From assembly GCA_943789005.1 (NCBI GenBank), contig CALSSL010000001.1:380511-444510 (forward strand): 64,000 nt of DNA, given 5' to 3'. The notes under the pieces were generated by a model, which was not told the origin of the DNA, did no database searches, and worked only from the letters and a program-made list of their open reading frames with translations. The stretch comes from an uncultured SAR86 cluster bacterium. GTDB lineage: Bacteria; Pseudomonadota; Gammaproteobacteria; Magnimaribacterales; D2472. A program made the position numbers and the translations under genes. The number at the start of each line of letters is the position of its first letter. The first letter of the stretch is position 1. This document shows positions 9,113-18,223 of this stretch, piece by piece.

Positions 9113-9215
9113 TTTGATAATTGATTAATATCTTATCTTAAAAGATTATACAAGATAGTCGATAGTTCAATTAAGCATCATCAAGATATGATAAAAATCG
9201 CACAAATGTGTAGAA

Positions 9216-10052
9216 TTAACTAAAAGTAGATAAATTTTTCTTTAAAAAGCTAATATTAAGAGTTTTTTCATCATATTTTGTTGTTTCTATGAGGCATATT
9301 CTCCATATATAGTCTAAAAAGTAGGTAAATTTAGTCCAATTTCTTAATTTTTCTGTGTTGAGGTGATTATTTTTGTTGTATCCACTTAATAAATGAACAA
9401 TTTCATTATTATTTAAATTGTAAGAAGAAATTATTGACGCTAAATCAAAATATGGACTATTCAAAGATGCGTACTCCCAGTCAATAAAAAAACATTTCTT
9501 ATTCCATAAGATATTTCCAAGAGTTAAATCATTGTGAGAAAAAATTTTAAATTCATTTTCATATGAAAGAGAATCAAAAATTTGAAAACCTTGATATAGG
9601 AAATAATCGTTTTTAATTTTATTTTTTAGAATTGATCTGTAATTTTCTACAATATCGTTGAAGTCATTAACTAAAAAATTATCTGTTTCTATTTGATGGA
9701 CTTTTTTAATTTCTTTACCCAAAGAAAATAAATTTTCTTTTTTTTTAATTTCGTCATCTAAGATTTTTTTTCCTTCATGAAATTCCCTAATGAGAATCCC
9801 GTTGTCAGAATCATGATACAAAATATTTTGATCTTGCCTTTTGTCTTTTAAAAAATTTAATATTTGAAATTCTGAATACCTTTGATTTTGTAACCAATTT
9901 GGTAAATCAAAATCAACTCTTAAGACAGATTTGATATCGTTAAAAGTGCAAAGAAAAATTTCAGAAATAAGATCAGTTTTTAATGGTGAAATAATTTTAA
10001 TTTCCCCATCGATTGATGAGATTTTTTTTTCAACTTTTCTGACTAATTTCAT
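9216..10052 (-). CDS. APH-fold kinase, probable thiamine (ThiK-like) kinase
   Basis: A 278-residue choline/aminoglycoside-phosphotransferase-fold protein. The catalytic loop is SHNDLTLGNILW (Brenner motif HNDxxxxN) followed by the metal-binding DWEYA. It is the last gene of an operon with a TonB receptor and a PnuC-family transporter under a TPP riboswitch, overlapping pnuT by 23 bp. The family includes bacterial thiamine kinase ThiK (thiamine to thiamine phosphate) as well as choline kinases. The thiamine substrate is inferred from the operon; low sequence conservation means a related pyrimidine or thiazole alcohol is also possible. Confidence 0.7.
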   Translation of the reverse strand: MKLVRKVEKKISSIDGEIKIISPLKTDLISEIFLCTFNDIKSVLRVDFDLPNWLQNQRYSEFQILNFLKDKRQDQNILYHDSDNGILIREFHEGKKILDDEIKKKENLFSLGKEIKKVHQIETDNFLVNDFNDIVENYRSILKNKIKNDYFLYQGFQIFDSLSYENEFKIFSHNDLTLGNILWNKKCFFIDWEYASLNSPYFDLASIISSYNLNNNEIVHLLSGYNKNNHLNTEKLRNWTKFTYFLDYIWRICLIETTKYDEKTLNISFLKKNLSTFS

Positions 10053-10623
10053 CTTTCATTTGAGTCCATGATTTGTAGCCAAAATAAATAATTATTAAAT
10101 ATACTAAAAATAGTATTGAGGTCAAAATTAGTCCTCTTGAGTAAAATAAAAACACAGAAATTGTATCTATTACAAACCAGTAGATCCAATTTTCTAAAAG
10201 CCTTTTAGCAACCATATAGGTGGTAACAATGGCTCCCCATGTTGTCAAGGAATCAAGAAAAGGCAGGGCAGCATTTGTAAATTTTTCAAGAGCCCAGCCC
10301 GAGACTATCGCTAATAAAATGATTAATAATATTGCCTTAATGTGTTGATCTCTATTCCATGTTTTTACAAGAAATTTTGAGTTTCCTGGCAAAGTAATTC
10401 GCCACTGTGTCCACCCATAAACAGCCATAATGCAATAAAATATTTGCAATCCTGCTTCCATATAAAGCCCTGCAGAATACATAACAAAAAAATATAAAAG
10501 AGAGCTAAAAAACGCCGCAAACCAACAACTTATATTCTGTTTTATAGCTAATAATAAATATGCTATTGCAAGAATCACTGCTGTTGGTTCTATCCAACTA
10601 GAACCAATAATATTAGAAATCAT
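10030..10623 (-). CDS. pnuT: PnuC-family transporter, probable thiamine transporter PnuT
   Basis: A 197-residue integral membrane protein of the PnuC family (facilitated uptake of vitamin precursors trapped by phosphorylation). Seen: N-terminal helices with AIAYLLLAIKQNISCWFAAFF, the conserved MAVYGWTQW motif, and the C-terminal ENWIYWFVID motif typical of the family. Most PnuC proteins carry nicotinamide riboside, but members under TPP riboswitches (PnuT) carry thiamine. It overlaps the receptor gene by 11 bp and the kinase by 23 bp, so uptake and trapping are likely coupled. Confidence 0.85.
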   Translation of the reverse strand: MISNIIGSSWIEPTAVILAIAYLLLAIKQNISCWFAAFFSSLLYFFVMYSAGLYMEAGLQIFYCIMAVYGWTQWRITLPGNSKFLVKTWNRDQHIKAILLIILLAIVSGWALEKFTNAALPFLDSLTTWGAIVTTYMVAKRLLENWIYWFVIDTISVFLFYSRGLILTSILFLVYLIIIYFGYKSWTQMKDEISQKS

Positions 10624-12712
10624 ATCTCACTGTAACACCCATATGTCTTGGGTCGCCATGTCTTTCATAGAGTGTATCAATAAAATTTGGAGCCTCATTT
10701 CCAAAGTAAAAACCTCTTGTTGAATAATACTCGTCGAAAATATTTCTTCCCCAAATAGAGTAAGTCCACTGACCGCTAAAATAGCTATAGCTTAGATTTG
10801 TTAAGAAGTATGATTTTGATCTATTGTTATGCGAATCAGAATAATAAAAACTACTTTTCCCCACCACATCAAATGATAGATTTGATTGCTCTGTTAGATT
10901 CCAATTAAATCCAATTGCATAACTTTTTTCAGGGGCATGAGCCTGAGCTCTGCCTTGAAGATCTGGTCTAGATTTCCAATTTTTAATCTGGGTTTTAAGT
11001 AGCCCAAAATTAATAAATATATCTAGGTTATCAGATAGCTGAAAATCTATTTCTAATTCAATTCCATTGTTTGTTCCCTCGGCTGCATTTTGGGTTAAAA
11101 ATGTAAAAGTATTTGGGTCGGTTGGGTCGACCTGAGTTGAAATTAAAACCTGTTGATCTTTTCTGTCAGAGTGAAAAATCACAGCAGCTAGATTCATATT
11201 TAAATTTACAATTTTTGAATTTAGTCCAAGCTCATAATTGGTTAAAAATTCTGGATCATAGTAAAGATTGCTATTTATTGAATTTGGATCGAGACCAAGA
11301 TTTAAATTAAAACCACCTTGGTTATATCCTCTTGCAATACTAATAAAAATATTAGTATCTTGTTTTAAAATTTTGTTAATTGATAATTTTCCGCCTGAAA
11401 TTTTATCCGATGGATTAAACGACTCTCCAAATGAATCTGAATAAGTTGACTCTGAATCTTCCCAGCGAGCACCCAAGCTAAATGTGGTTGAATCATTTAT
11501 CAGATAATTTAAATTTCCAAAGATAGAAAAATTATCAACGGAGAATTTACTTGTTGATGAACTTTCACTTATATAAGGACCATATGGATCCAGGGGATCG
11601 CCATAAATACCATCATCATTTTTTAAGTTTGTCTCTTTGGACTCAAAAAAATGTAGTCCAAGTACCCATTCAGACCTTTTATTTACATCTAAATCAGCTA
11701 AATTTGATAAAAATCTAAATTCTTGGCTAAAAGTCTCCCTTTTTCTTTGTGTTTCAGAGAAATAATCATAAATATATGGCGCGTGGGTGGCAGAATTACC
11801 CCAATCCGCATCATAGCTCAATACAACATTGGTATCTGTCACACTTGTTAAGCTTTGAAATTCAAAATTATCTGTTTCGTGAAAAAATTTTATACCATAA
11901 GCATCTGTTTTTTGAGAATCCATGCCCGGTCTATCGGATAGAGTATTTAGACTTCCATCGATGGTCCATATATCTGCAGGGTCATCAAGATCGATTTGTG
12001 TCATTAAAAATTTAATAGTTGATTCTGAGTTTATTTCCCAATTTGCCTTAAGCCTAAAAGTTGATTCATCTTTTTTTGAAGCGTCTGATCTACCTGAATA
12101 TAGATTCTTTCTAAAACCGTCAGAGTAGTCTTTTCTTAAAGCTATTCTGTATGTAAAGTCTTCATTATCATCTTGTGCCGATCCACCAAAAGCTATACCA
12201 ACATTTCTAGTTCCATATGCTCCAGTCGTTATTTCACTAACTCCCTCAAATTCTTTTGTTGGTTCTTTGGTTTTTATATAAATTAGCCCAGCCATAGCGC
12301 TTGATCCGATTCTAGAGCCCTGTGGCCCTCTATGGACTTCAATTTGATCAACATCAAAAGTCGTTGCAATTCCTCCTTGTCCAGAATAATCAATATCATC
12401 TACTAAAAATCCAACTGCTGAATTAGGTGTCCTTTCATACCCGGATCTTTCACCGATACCTCTAATTTGAAAATGTCTAGCTCGTGAGTCGCTAGCTGCA
12501 AAATTCAAGTTTGGTATCAAATAAGATAAGTTTTCAAAATGTTTAATTGGAGCCGACTGAGTTTCTTTTGAGCTCAAAACTAATACGCTTGAGTCTTCTT
12601 CAATGAGCCTCGTCTCTCTCCAATTACCTTGAACTATAACCTCTTCAATATCTTCTGATATTAAATTTATTGAAAAGAAAAAAAGAAAAAAATAAGTTTT
12701 AATGGGTTTCAT
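10613..12712 (-). CDS. TonB-dependent receptor, probable thiamine receptor
   Basis: A 699-residue outer-membrane active transporter. Signal peptide about 1-19; TonB-box-like EEVIVQG just after it; a plug domain with RHFQIRGIGER and QIEVHRGPQGS; and a beta-barrel ending in the terminal aromatic signature (MGVTVRYDF). Translation is controlled by the TPP riboswitch immediately upstream, which makes thiamine or a thiamine precursor the likely ligand, delivered to the PnuT transporter encoded next. The energy-coupling genes tonB/exbB/exbD are not in this window. Confidence 0.9.
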   Translation of the reverse strand: MKPIKTYFFLFFFSINLISEDIEEVIVQGNWRETRLIEEDSSVLVLSSKETQSAPIKHFENLSYLIPNLNFAASDSRARHFQIRGIGERSGYERTPNSAVGFLVDDIDYSGQGGIATTFDVDQIEVHRGPQGSRIGSSAMAGLIYIKTKEPTKEFEGVSEITTGAYGTRNVGIAFGGSAQDDNEDFTYRIALRKDYSDGFRKNLYSGRSDASKKDESTFRLKANWEINSESTIKFLMTQIDLDDPADIWTIDGSLNTLSDRPGMDSQKTDAYGIKFFHETDNFEFQSLTSVTDTNVVLSYDADWGNSATHAPYIYDYFSETQRKRETFSQEFRFLSNLADLDVNKRSEWVLGLHFFESKETNLKNDDGIYGDPLDPYGPYISESSSTSKFSVDNFSIFGNLNYLINDSTTFSLGARWEDSESTYSDSFGESFNPSDKISGGKLSINKILKQDTNIFISIARGYNQGGFNLNLGLDPNSINSNLYYDPEFLTNYELGLNSKIVNLNMNLAAVIFHSDRKDQQVLISTQVDPTDPNTFTFLTQNAAEGTNNGIELEIDFQLSDNLDIFINFGLLKTQIKNWKSRPDLQGRAQAHAPEKSYAIGFNWNLTEQSNLSFDVVGKSSFYYSDSHNNRSKSYFLTNLSYSYFSGQWTYSIWGRNIFDEYYSTRGFYFGNEAPNFIDTLYERHGDPRHMGVTVRYDF

Positions 12713-12793
12713 GCAATTCCTCCGCCATTATTGTATGGATCAGGTTCAAAGGGTTTCTGTAAAGATCTCAGGCAATAAAGCCACCCCTTTGCA
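12712..12793 (-). promoter_or_regulatory. TPP (THI-box) riboswitch
   Basis: The minus strand shows the conserved THI-box elements in order: GGGGTGG, CTGAGA, ACCCTTTGAACCTGATC and GCGGAGGA. Stem P1 is formed by TGCAA (12793-12789) and TTGCA (12716-12712), whose last base is the A of the receptor's ATG. The conserved GGAGGA at the 3' side is also the Shine-Dalgarno of the receptor gene, 5 bases before the ATG. Ligand binding should therefore hide the ribosome-binding site directly, with no separate expression platform. Regulates the downstream receptor-pnuT-kinase operon. Confidence 0.95.
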
Positions 12794-12835
12794 GTTAGAT
12801 TAGATGATATTATTTTTTGTGATTCTTAGCTAGAT

Positions 12836-14170
12836 TTAATTGGGCAAATCTTCATTTAAATCATTTTGAAAGGTTTCAGTTAAAAATAAAACTGATAACA
12901 AAGTCAAAAATGAAGCAAATGCTATGTAGACCGAGACCCAAATAATTCCATAATCATTCCAAAGAAGTGCTGCAATCGTTGGAGCAAATGCGCCACCTAA
13001 AATCGCACCGAACTGATAGCCTAATGTGGCTCCCGAATATCTAACTTCAGTGCTAAATAACTCAGTGAAAAAAGCAGCTTGTGGCCCATACATCATAGAG
13101 ACGAATACTAATCCACCGGTTATAGCCAAGACTATCAACCAAAAATTTCCAGTATCAACAAGCGGGAAAATAGCAAAAGCCCATAAACCAGTTAAAACTG
13201 CACCTAGCATGAAAATACCCTTTCTGCCGTGTCTGTCCGAGTATGAGGAAAAAAAGAACTGAAAAGGTATCATGATTGCAGAAGCTATTAACACTGCCAC
13301 CAACATATCATCTCTAGTAATATCAGCACTTGCTACACCGTATGCTAATAAGAATGCTATCAATATATAAAACGTTACTTGTATTGAAAGGAATGCTCCA
13401 GCAGCTAGAGCAATTTTTGTTGGGTACTTTGTTATTGCCTCTATGATTGGTGATCTTGTTATCTTTACTGCATTACCAGTTTGTCTTGATGCTTGAAGTT
13501 CTTTAAATGCTTTTGTATCTTCTAAATTTAACTGAATATACATACTGATACCTATTAATATTGCGCTTGCTAAGAAAGGTATCCGCCAGCCCCACGAAAA
13601 GAAAGCTTCCTCAGAAACTAGAGCTCCAGTAATTATAAATGCAAGATTTGCAAGGATCACGCCTACCGGTACTCCTGCTTGAGCAAAGGCTCCGTAATAG
13701 CCTCTTTGATTAGATGGAGCGCTTTCTGTTACAAGTAGCATTGCCCCTCCCCACTGACCACCTATTGCTAGGCCTTGAGCAAAGCGCAAAGAAGTTAATA
13801 AAATTGGTGCAGTGACTCCAATCATGGCATAAGTTGGAAGTAGGCCAATTAGTGTTGATGAGACACCCATTAAGATTAATGCCATTATCAATGTTTTTTT
13901 TCTACCAACCTTGTCGCCAAAGTGGCCAAAAATTATTCCACCTATTGGTCTTGCTATAAACCCAGCTGCGAAAGTAAGCAAAGACAAAATTAATGCTGTG
14001 GAAGTTGAAGCCTCACCAAAAAATACTGTTGGGAATATTAATGCGGCTGAAGCGCCGTAAAGAAAAAAATCATACCACTCGATACTTGTCCCCGCTAAAG
14101 AAGTGAGTGCAACTTTTTGCATATTAGATTCTGAGTTAATGCTCTTTTCCATAATAAACAAGTATGCCAA
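12836..14170 (-). CDS. MFS transporter, metabolite:H+ symporter (ProP/MHS) type
   Basis: A 444-residue 12-helix permease. It shows GTSIEWYDFFLYG at helix 1, typical of the MHS (proline/betaine, citrate, dicarboxylate) subfamily; RPIGGIIFGHFGDKVGRKKTL between helices 2 and 3 (MFS motif A); and the second-half loop SDRHGRKGIF. The substrate cannot be read from sequence; organic acids or compatible solutes are usual. The start could be the internal Met at 14152; neither start has a clear Shine-Dalgarno. It lies upstream of the thiamine operon on the same strand but is separated by the riboswitch region. Confidence 0.9.
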   Translation of the reverse strand: MAYLFIMEKSINSESNMQKVALTSLAGTSIEWYDFFLYGASAALIFPTVFFGEASTSTALILSLLTFAAGFIARPIGGIIFGHFGDKVGRKKTLIMALILMGVSSTLIGLLPTYAMIGVTAPILLTSLRFAQGLAIGGQWGGAMLLVTESAPSNQRGYYGAFAQAGVPVGVILANLAFIITGALVSEEAFFSWGWRIPFLASAILIGISMYIQLNLEDTKAFKELQASRQTGNAVKITRSPIIEAITKYPTKIALAAGAFLSIQVTFYILIAFLLAYGVASADITRDDMLVAVLIASAIMIPFQFFFSSYSDRHGRKGIFMLGAVLTGLWAFAIFPLVDTGNFWLIVLAITGGLVFVSMMYGPQAAFFTELFSTEVRYSGATLGYQFGAILGGAFAPTIAALLWNDYGIIWVSVYIAFASFLTLLSVLFLTETFQNDLNEDLPN

Positions 14171-14209
14171 ATATTTAATAAAGTGAAAGAAGTATGATAG
14201 TTTTAAAGA

Positions 14210-14809
14210 ATGTCATTTGAAGAAATAAGATATATAGCTATTGTTTATGCAAGTTCAATTATTCCAATTCTTATTTTAATAAAATATCGCTACGAGCTTC
14301 CAAAATGGGTGCCTGCTATTTATCTAGGTTCTTTTATTGTGTGCGCTCTTGGTTGGGAGATATGGTTCACTTATGGATTAATAGATGGCGAATCTGTTAT
14401 TGAAAGAAGATCTGAAGTTTTAAATCAATGGATACCTCTTCATATCAATTGGATTGTAAACTCGCTGGCTGATGCGGGCACAGTTTGCCTTGGTGGTCTA
14501 TGGTTGATTTGGGTGATGGGTAATAAGAAAAATTATATATTTAATAATTGGAGATGGGGTTCTTTTTTTATATTGACTATATGGTGTATTGGACAAAACA
14601 TATTTGTTGAGCTTTTCCTTTATTATGATCAACTTAGTGAGGGTAAAAATTTATCATGGGCTCCTCTAATTCCAACGGGAAATATATTTAATCCAGTATT
14701 ATTTGAAATTAATGGGAGGTCTTTAATGTTTCAGACACAACTTCCATGGATAATATTGCCGCCACTACTATATTTAGCTGTTATTAGATTAACTAAAAAA
14801 TTTGATTAG
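14210..14809 (+). CDS. Membrane protein of unknown function
   Basis: A 199-residue protein with about five hydrophobic segments (roughly 8-24, 36-56, 82-104, 116-134 and 174-192), rich in Trp and with an acidic loop after the second helix. No family recognised. It is divergent from the MFS gene (39-bp gap) and its stop overlaps the convergent GFA gene by 4 bp. The length, clean frame and transmembrane pattern support a real gene. Confidence 0.75.
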   Translation: MSFEEIRYIAIVYASSIIPILILIKYRYELPKWVPAIYLGSFIVCALGWEIWFTYGLIDGESVIERRSEVLNQWIPLHINWIVNSLADAGTVCLGGLWLIWVMGNKKNYIFNNWRWGSFFILTIWCIGQNIFVELFLYYDQLSEGKNLSWAPLIPTGNIFNPVLFEINGRSLMFQTQLPWIILPPLLYLAVIRLTKKFD

Positions 14810-15171
14810 ATTTTTTGGATGCTATCCTCAAAATTTATTCCATCAAAATCAATGACTTTTTCAATCTTTGGCGGGCTTTTAACACAACGCAGGTTGACAC
14901 TGTACATATCTGGATGAGATCTTGGTTGATAGAAACTTTTTATTCCACATAATTTACAAAAAAAATGCTTGGCATTTTTAGTTCCAAAAGTATATGAAGA
15001 AATTTGGTCATCACCATTAATAAGAGTTAAATCCTCATGTTTTATGAAAAGATGCTCATAATCATAAGCATTACATATTGAGCAATTACACTTCCAAATA
15101 TCAACCCTTTCATTTGATTGAAATTTAAAACTTACTGCTCCGCAATGGCAGCCTCCATAATATTCTTTCAT
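14806..15171 (-). CDS. GFA/CENP-V family zinc protein
   Basis: A 121-residue protein with the GFA (glutathione-dependent formaldehyde-activating enzyme/CENP-V) zinc fold. Cysteine clusters are GGCHCGAVSF near residue 9, KCNCSICNAYD near 30 and FFCKLCGIKSFY near 73. The family is annotated for formaldehyde-glutathione adduct chemistry, but few members have proven activity. A link to the formate dehydrogenase upstream is possible, though the two are not adjacent. Confidence 0.85.
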   Translation of the reverse strand: MKEYYGGCHCGAVSFKFQSNERVDIWKCNCSICNAYDYEHLFIKHEDLTLINGDDQISSYTFGTKNAKHFFCKLCGIKSFYQPRSHPDMYSVNLRCVKSPPKIEKVIDFDGINFEDSIQKI

Positions 15172-15251
15172 ATTGAAATATTACATGAAAATATATATAT
15201 TTTTAAATAAGCTTTACAATGCAAGAAACCAATCAAACCTAAGAGATCAAA

Positions 15252-17387
15252 ATGTTAAAAATAATATTACTCATCATATTTATAACTAATTCATTTTTAT
15301 ATGCTGATGAGGGCATGTGGGAGCCTTATCAGATGAAGGGCCTAAAAAAAGAACTAAGAACTAGTGGATATAATAGAAATGTATCCAATGTAAGTGATTT
15401 ATTTAAACATCCTATGAGTGCTATCGTAAGCCTTGGGGGATGCTCAGCAGCATTTGTTTCGGATGAAGGTTTAATAGCTACAAATTACCATTGCATTGAA
15501 AGAGGTTTTTTGCAATTTAATTCAAATTCAGAAACTGATTTATTTGAGACAGGTTTTGTGGCGAGAACAAAAAATGCTGAAAAAAGGTCTGCACCTGGAT
15601 CTAGAGTATATGTAACGCTTGAAAGCACAGAAATCACTGAACAAGTATTAAAGAATCTTAATGATGAAACCCAAGATATTGAAAGAGCTAAAATTATTGA
15701 AAAAAATATAAAAGAAATAATAAGTATGTGTGAAACCTCTGATGAAATTGAATGCAGGGTTAGATCTTTTTTCAGTGGAGAAACATATAAACTTGAAAAA
15801 GTTTTAAAGATAAAAGATGTACGATTAGTTTATGCTCCACCTGCCCATATCGGTGAGTATGGAGGAGAGATTGATAACTGGATGTATCCTCGACATACAG
15901 GAGATTTTGCACTTCTAAGGGCCTACACTTCAAAAGATGGTTCAAGCAAAGAATTTAATAAAGATAATGTTCCTTATAAATCTAATTCTTTTTTAAAAAT
16001 ATCTGCAAAAGGTGTGGATGAGGGTGATTTTGTCATGGTGGTTGGTTATCCCGGCAGGACTAATAGGCTACTTACCTTTAATGAAATTAAATATGATCTA
16101 GAAATAGGCTTCCATGAAACTGTTGAATTTCTAAAAAGAGGTATAGAGCTAATAGATAAAAATACTAATGATGCTGATGGTTCAGGGTTGAAATATAGGG
16201 GTTTAAAAAGCGGCTATGAGAATTACTTCAAAAAAATATCTGGACAAATAGATGGTGCTGAGAATTTTAAACTTCTTATATCAGAGGAATCTAATTGGAA
16301 AAGTTTTTTAAAATTTGTTGAAAAAGAAGCTTCTAAAAATGAAAAAGATTATTTAGATGCATTGTTAAATTTGGTCGATGAGCAACAAAAAGAAAGTCTT
16401 GCAAGATCTTACTATGGAAATTCAGTTTTAATTTCACAAGCAAAAAGATTGTATAGAAATGCAGTTGAAAAAGAGAAAATAGACTCTGAAAGAAAGCCTG
16501 GCTATCAAGAGCGTGACCAAGAAAAAATTATGAATCGAATAAAATCACTTGATTATTCGTTTGATTTAAAAGTAGACAAAGCGATTTTTACAGATAGGTT
16601 ATCGGTATATGCAAAAATAGAGCCCTCTTTAAGAAGGCCTACTTATAGTAAATTATTAAAACTTGATAGCGGCCTTAATGAAATGAATCAAGCCGTAGAT
16701 GAAATATATTCCTCTCAATATAAAGACTCAGAGAGTTTTCTCAAGATGATGGAATTTAGTCTAGACGAACTTAATGACTCAACTGATCCTCTTATAGTAT
16801 TCGCAAAAAAAACATACGAAGAGTCACTGGAATACGAAAAAAAATATGAGGCAACTGGTGCAAGGAGACAATTATTAAAATCTAAATTTATTGGGTTATT
16901 AAAAAATTATTATGAGTCATCTAATAGGCAACTTTATGCAGATGCTAATGGCACTCTTAGGGTTACGTATGGAAATGTTGCTGGAGTTTCCTTGGAAGAT
17001 GGCGTTCGATATGAGCCATTTACAAGATTAGAAGGAATTGTTCAAAAACATACAAATGAAGAGCCTTTTGATGCAAGTGATAAGTTATTAAAACTTATTA
17101 ATAATAAAGATTATGGTAAATATTTCTATGAGCCAATTAATTCTGTTCCAGTAAATTTTCTATCAACCCTAGATATAACAAATGGTAATTCTGGTTCAGC
17201 TACCATTAACTCGAAATTTGAATTAGTTGGGCTTGCATTTGATGGAATGCTGGAGACAATCATTGCAGACTACAAATATATCCCTCAGGCTAGGACAATT
17301 TCAGTGGACTCTAGATATCTTTTATGGACGTTAGAGAAATTAGAAAAGGCAGATAATATTCTTGAAGAACTTACCATAGTCAACTAA
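15252..17387 (+). CDS. S46 family dipeptidyl-peptidase (DPP7/DPP11 type)
   Basis: A 711-residue secreted serine peptidase. Signal peptide about 1-18. Chymotrypsin-like residues: His in GLIATNYHC (near 76), Asp in RHTGDFALLRAY (near 222) and Ser in TNGNSGSATIN (near 653). S46 enzymes remove dipeptides from the N-terminus in the periplasm. The residue after AFD is Gly; in characterised members Gly at this position goes with hydrophobic specificity (DPP7) and Arg with acidic specificity (DPP11), so DPP7-like use is suggested. With the S9 peptidase nearby it points to peptide feeding. The 3' end nearly touches the tRNA gene on the other strand. Confidence 0.93.
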   Translation: MLKIILLIIFITNSFLYADEGMWEPYQMKGLKKELRTSGYNRNVSNVSDLFKHPMSAIVSLGGCSAAFVSDEGLIATNYHCIERGFLQFNSNSETDLFETGFVARTKNAEKRSAPGSRVYVTLESTEITEQVLKNLNDETQDIERAKIIEKNIKEIISMCETSDEIECRVRSFFSGETYKLEKVLKIKDVRLVYAPPAHIGEYGGEIDNWMYPRHTGDFALLRAYTSKDGSSKEFNKDNVPYKSNSFLKISAKGVDEGDFVMVVGYPGRTNRLLTFNEIKYDLEIGFHETVEFLKRGIELIDKNTNDADGSGLKYRGLKSGYENYFKKISGQIDGAENFKLLISEESNWKSFLKFVEKEASKNEKDYLDALLNLVDEQQKESLARSYYGNSVLISQAKRLYRNAVEKEKIDSERKPGYQERDQEKIMNRIKSLDYSFDLKVDKAIFTDRLSVYAKIEPSLRRPTYSKLLKLDSGLNEMNQAVDEIYSSQYKDSESFLKMMEFSLDELNDSTDPLIVFAKKTYEESLEYEKKYEATGARRQLLKSKFIGLLKNYYESSNRQLYADANGTLRVTYGNVAGVSLEDGVRYEPFTRLEGIVQKHTNEEPFDASDKLLKLINNKDYGKYFYEPINSVPVNFLSTLDITNGNSGSATINSKFELVGLAFDGMLETIIADYKYIPQARTISVDSRYLLWTLEKLEKADNILEELTIVN

Positions 17388-17388
17388 A

Positions 17389-17466
<78 letters not shown>

Positions 17467-17490
17467 GTTTAAAACGGAAACGCATTTTAA

Positions 17491-17513
17491 CTTTTATCTA
17501 TCAAAGATAAAAG
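17491..17513 (-). terminator. AT-rich stem-loop, possible terminator
   Basis: A perfect 9-bp inverted repeat (CTTTTATCT / AGATAAAAG, 5-nt loop) lies 20 bp beyond the stop of the membrane gene at 17533 and 25 bp upstream of the tRNA. The downstream T-run is weak on both strands, so it is at best a poor intrinsic terminator. Confidence 0.35.
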
Positions 17514-17532
17514 AGATAAGAAGACCTAATTT

Positions 17533-18204
17533 TTATTGATTTTTTTGAGACTGATAAAGACTGTAATAAACATAAACCCAGGGAATAATTATCACGTATT
17601 CAAAAATACCCAAAATTATTAACTGGATAATCCCTTGATCTAATAATAAAGAAAATATTCCTGATGGTATCGTGGTTAACAATATAAAAAGTAATGTTAA
17701 GCCAAATAATGTTCCGCCATGCTCATCAGTCTTTTCCCAAGATAATTTTAAAGAATCTATGACACCTTTGTTCTCAAGCATTATAAAAGAGGGAAACAGG
17801 GCCAATCTCGCACCAACATAGATTCCTGGCAAAATTAATAATAAAAGACCAAAAACTACAGCGATAATACTTAAAATATATGCACCAAATAGTGGAAAGA
17901 ATTTTTGTATTCCGCCAAGTAAAGCACTCATGGGTTCTAATTCTGAACTAGAACTTTTAGCATTAAAGGCTAAATAAAGACCGCCCAGAAAACCAACGCT
18001 TAAAACCGTACCGACTGCACTTAGAATTCCAACAAAAAATACATTATCTCCAAAAAAATCACCAATATCTTCAGGTGAAATATTTTCAAGAGGCATTAAA
18101 AGGTGTGCAATTGAAATTTCAATAGCGCAAACAGGAGCAGCAAGAACAGCGAAATACTGCCAGTTATTAAAATAAAAACTCCATGCATTATTAAATTGGT
18201 TCAT
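17533..18204 (-). CDS. Polytopic membrane protein, YciC/UPF0259-like
   Basis: A 223-residue protein with about six hydrophobic segments. The central sequence LILPGIYVGARLALFPSFIMLENKGVIDSLKLSW is characteristic of YciC-like membrane proteins (a helix ending LPG, then a conserved amphipathic stretch with DSLKLSW). Function unknown. Divergent from the S9 peptidase gene, with a 19-bp gap that must contain both start regions. Confidence 0.75.
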   Translation of the reverse strand: MNQFNNAWSFYFNNWQYFAVLAAPVCAIEISIAHLLMPLENISPEDIGDFFGDNVFFVGILSAVGTVLSVGFLGGLYLAFNAKSSSSELEPMSALLGGIQKFFPLFGAYILSIIAVVFGLLLLILPGIYVGARLALFPSFIMLENKGVIDSLKLSWEKTDEHGGTLFGLTLLFILLTTIPSGIFSLLLDQGIIQLIILGIFEYVIIIPWVYVYYSLYQSQKNQ

Positions 18205-18223
18205 TTATCCATTGTAAAGTATT

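Noticed and set aside
11113-12128. Several plus-strand ORFs opposite the TonB receptor
   Set aside because: Low-complexity shadow translations of the receptor with no domain, start signal or conserved motif.
17491-17513. Strong bidirectional terminator
   Set aside because: The stem is perfect but AT-only in practice, and neither side has a good T-run; kept only as a low-confidence feature.
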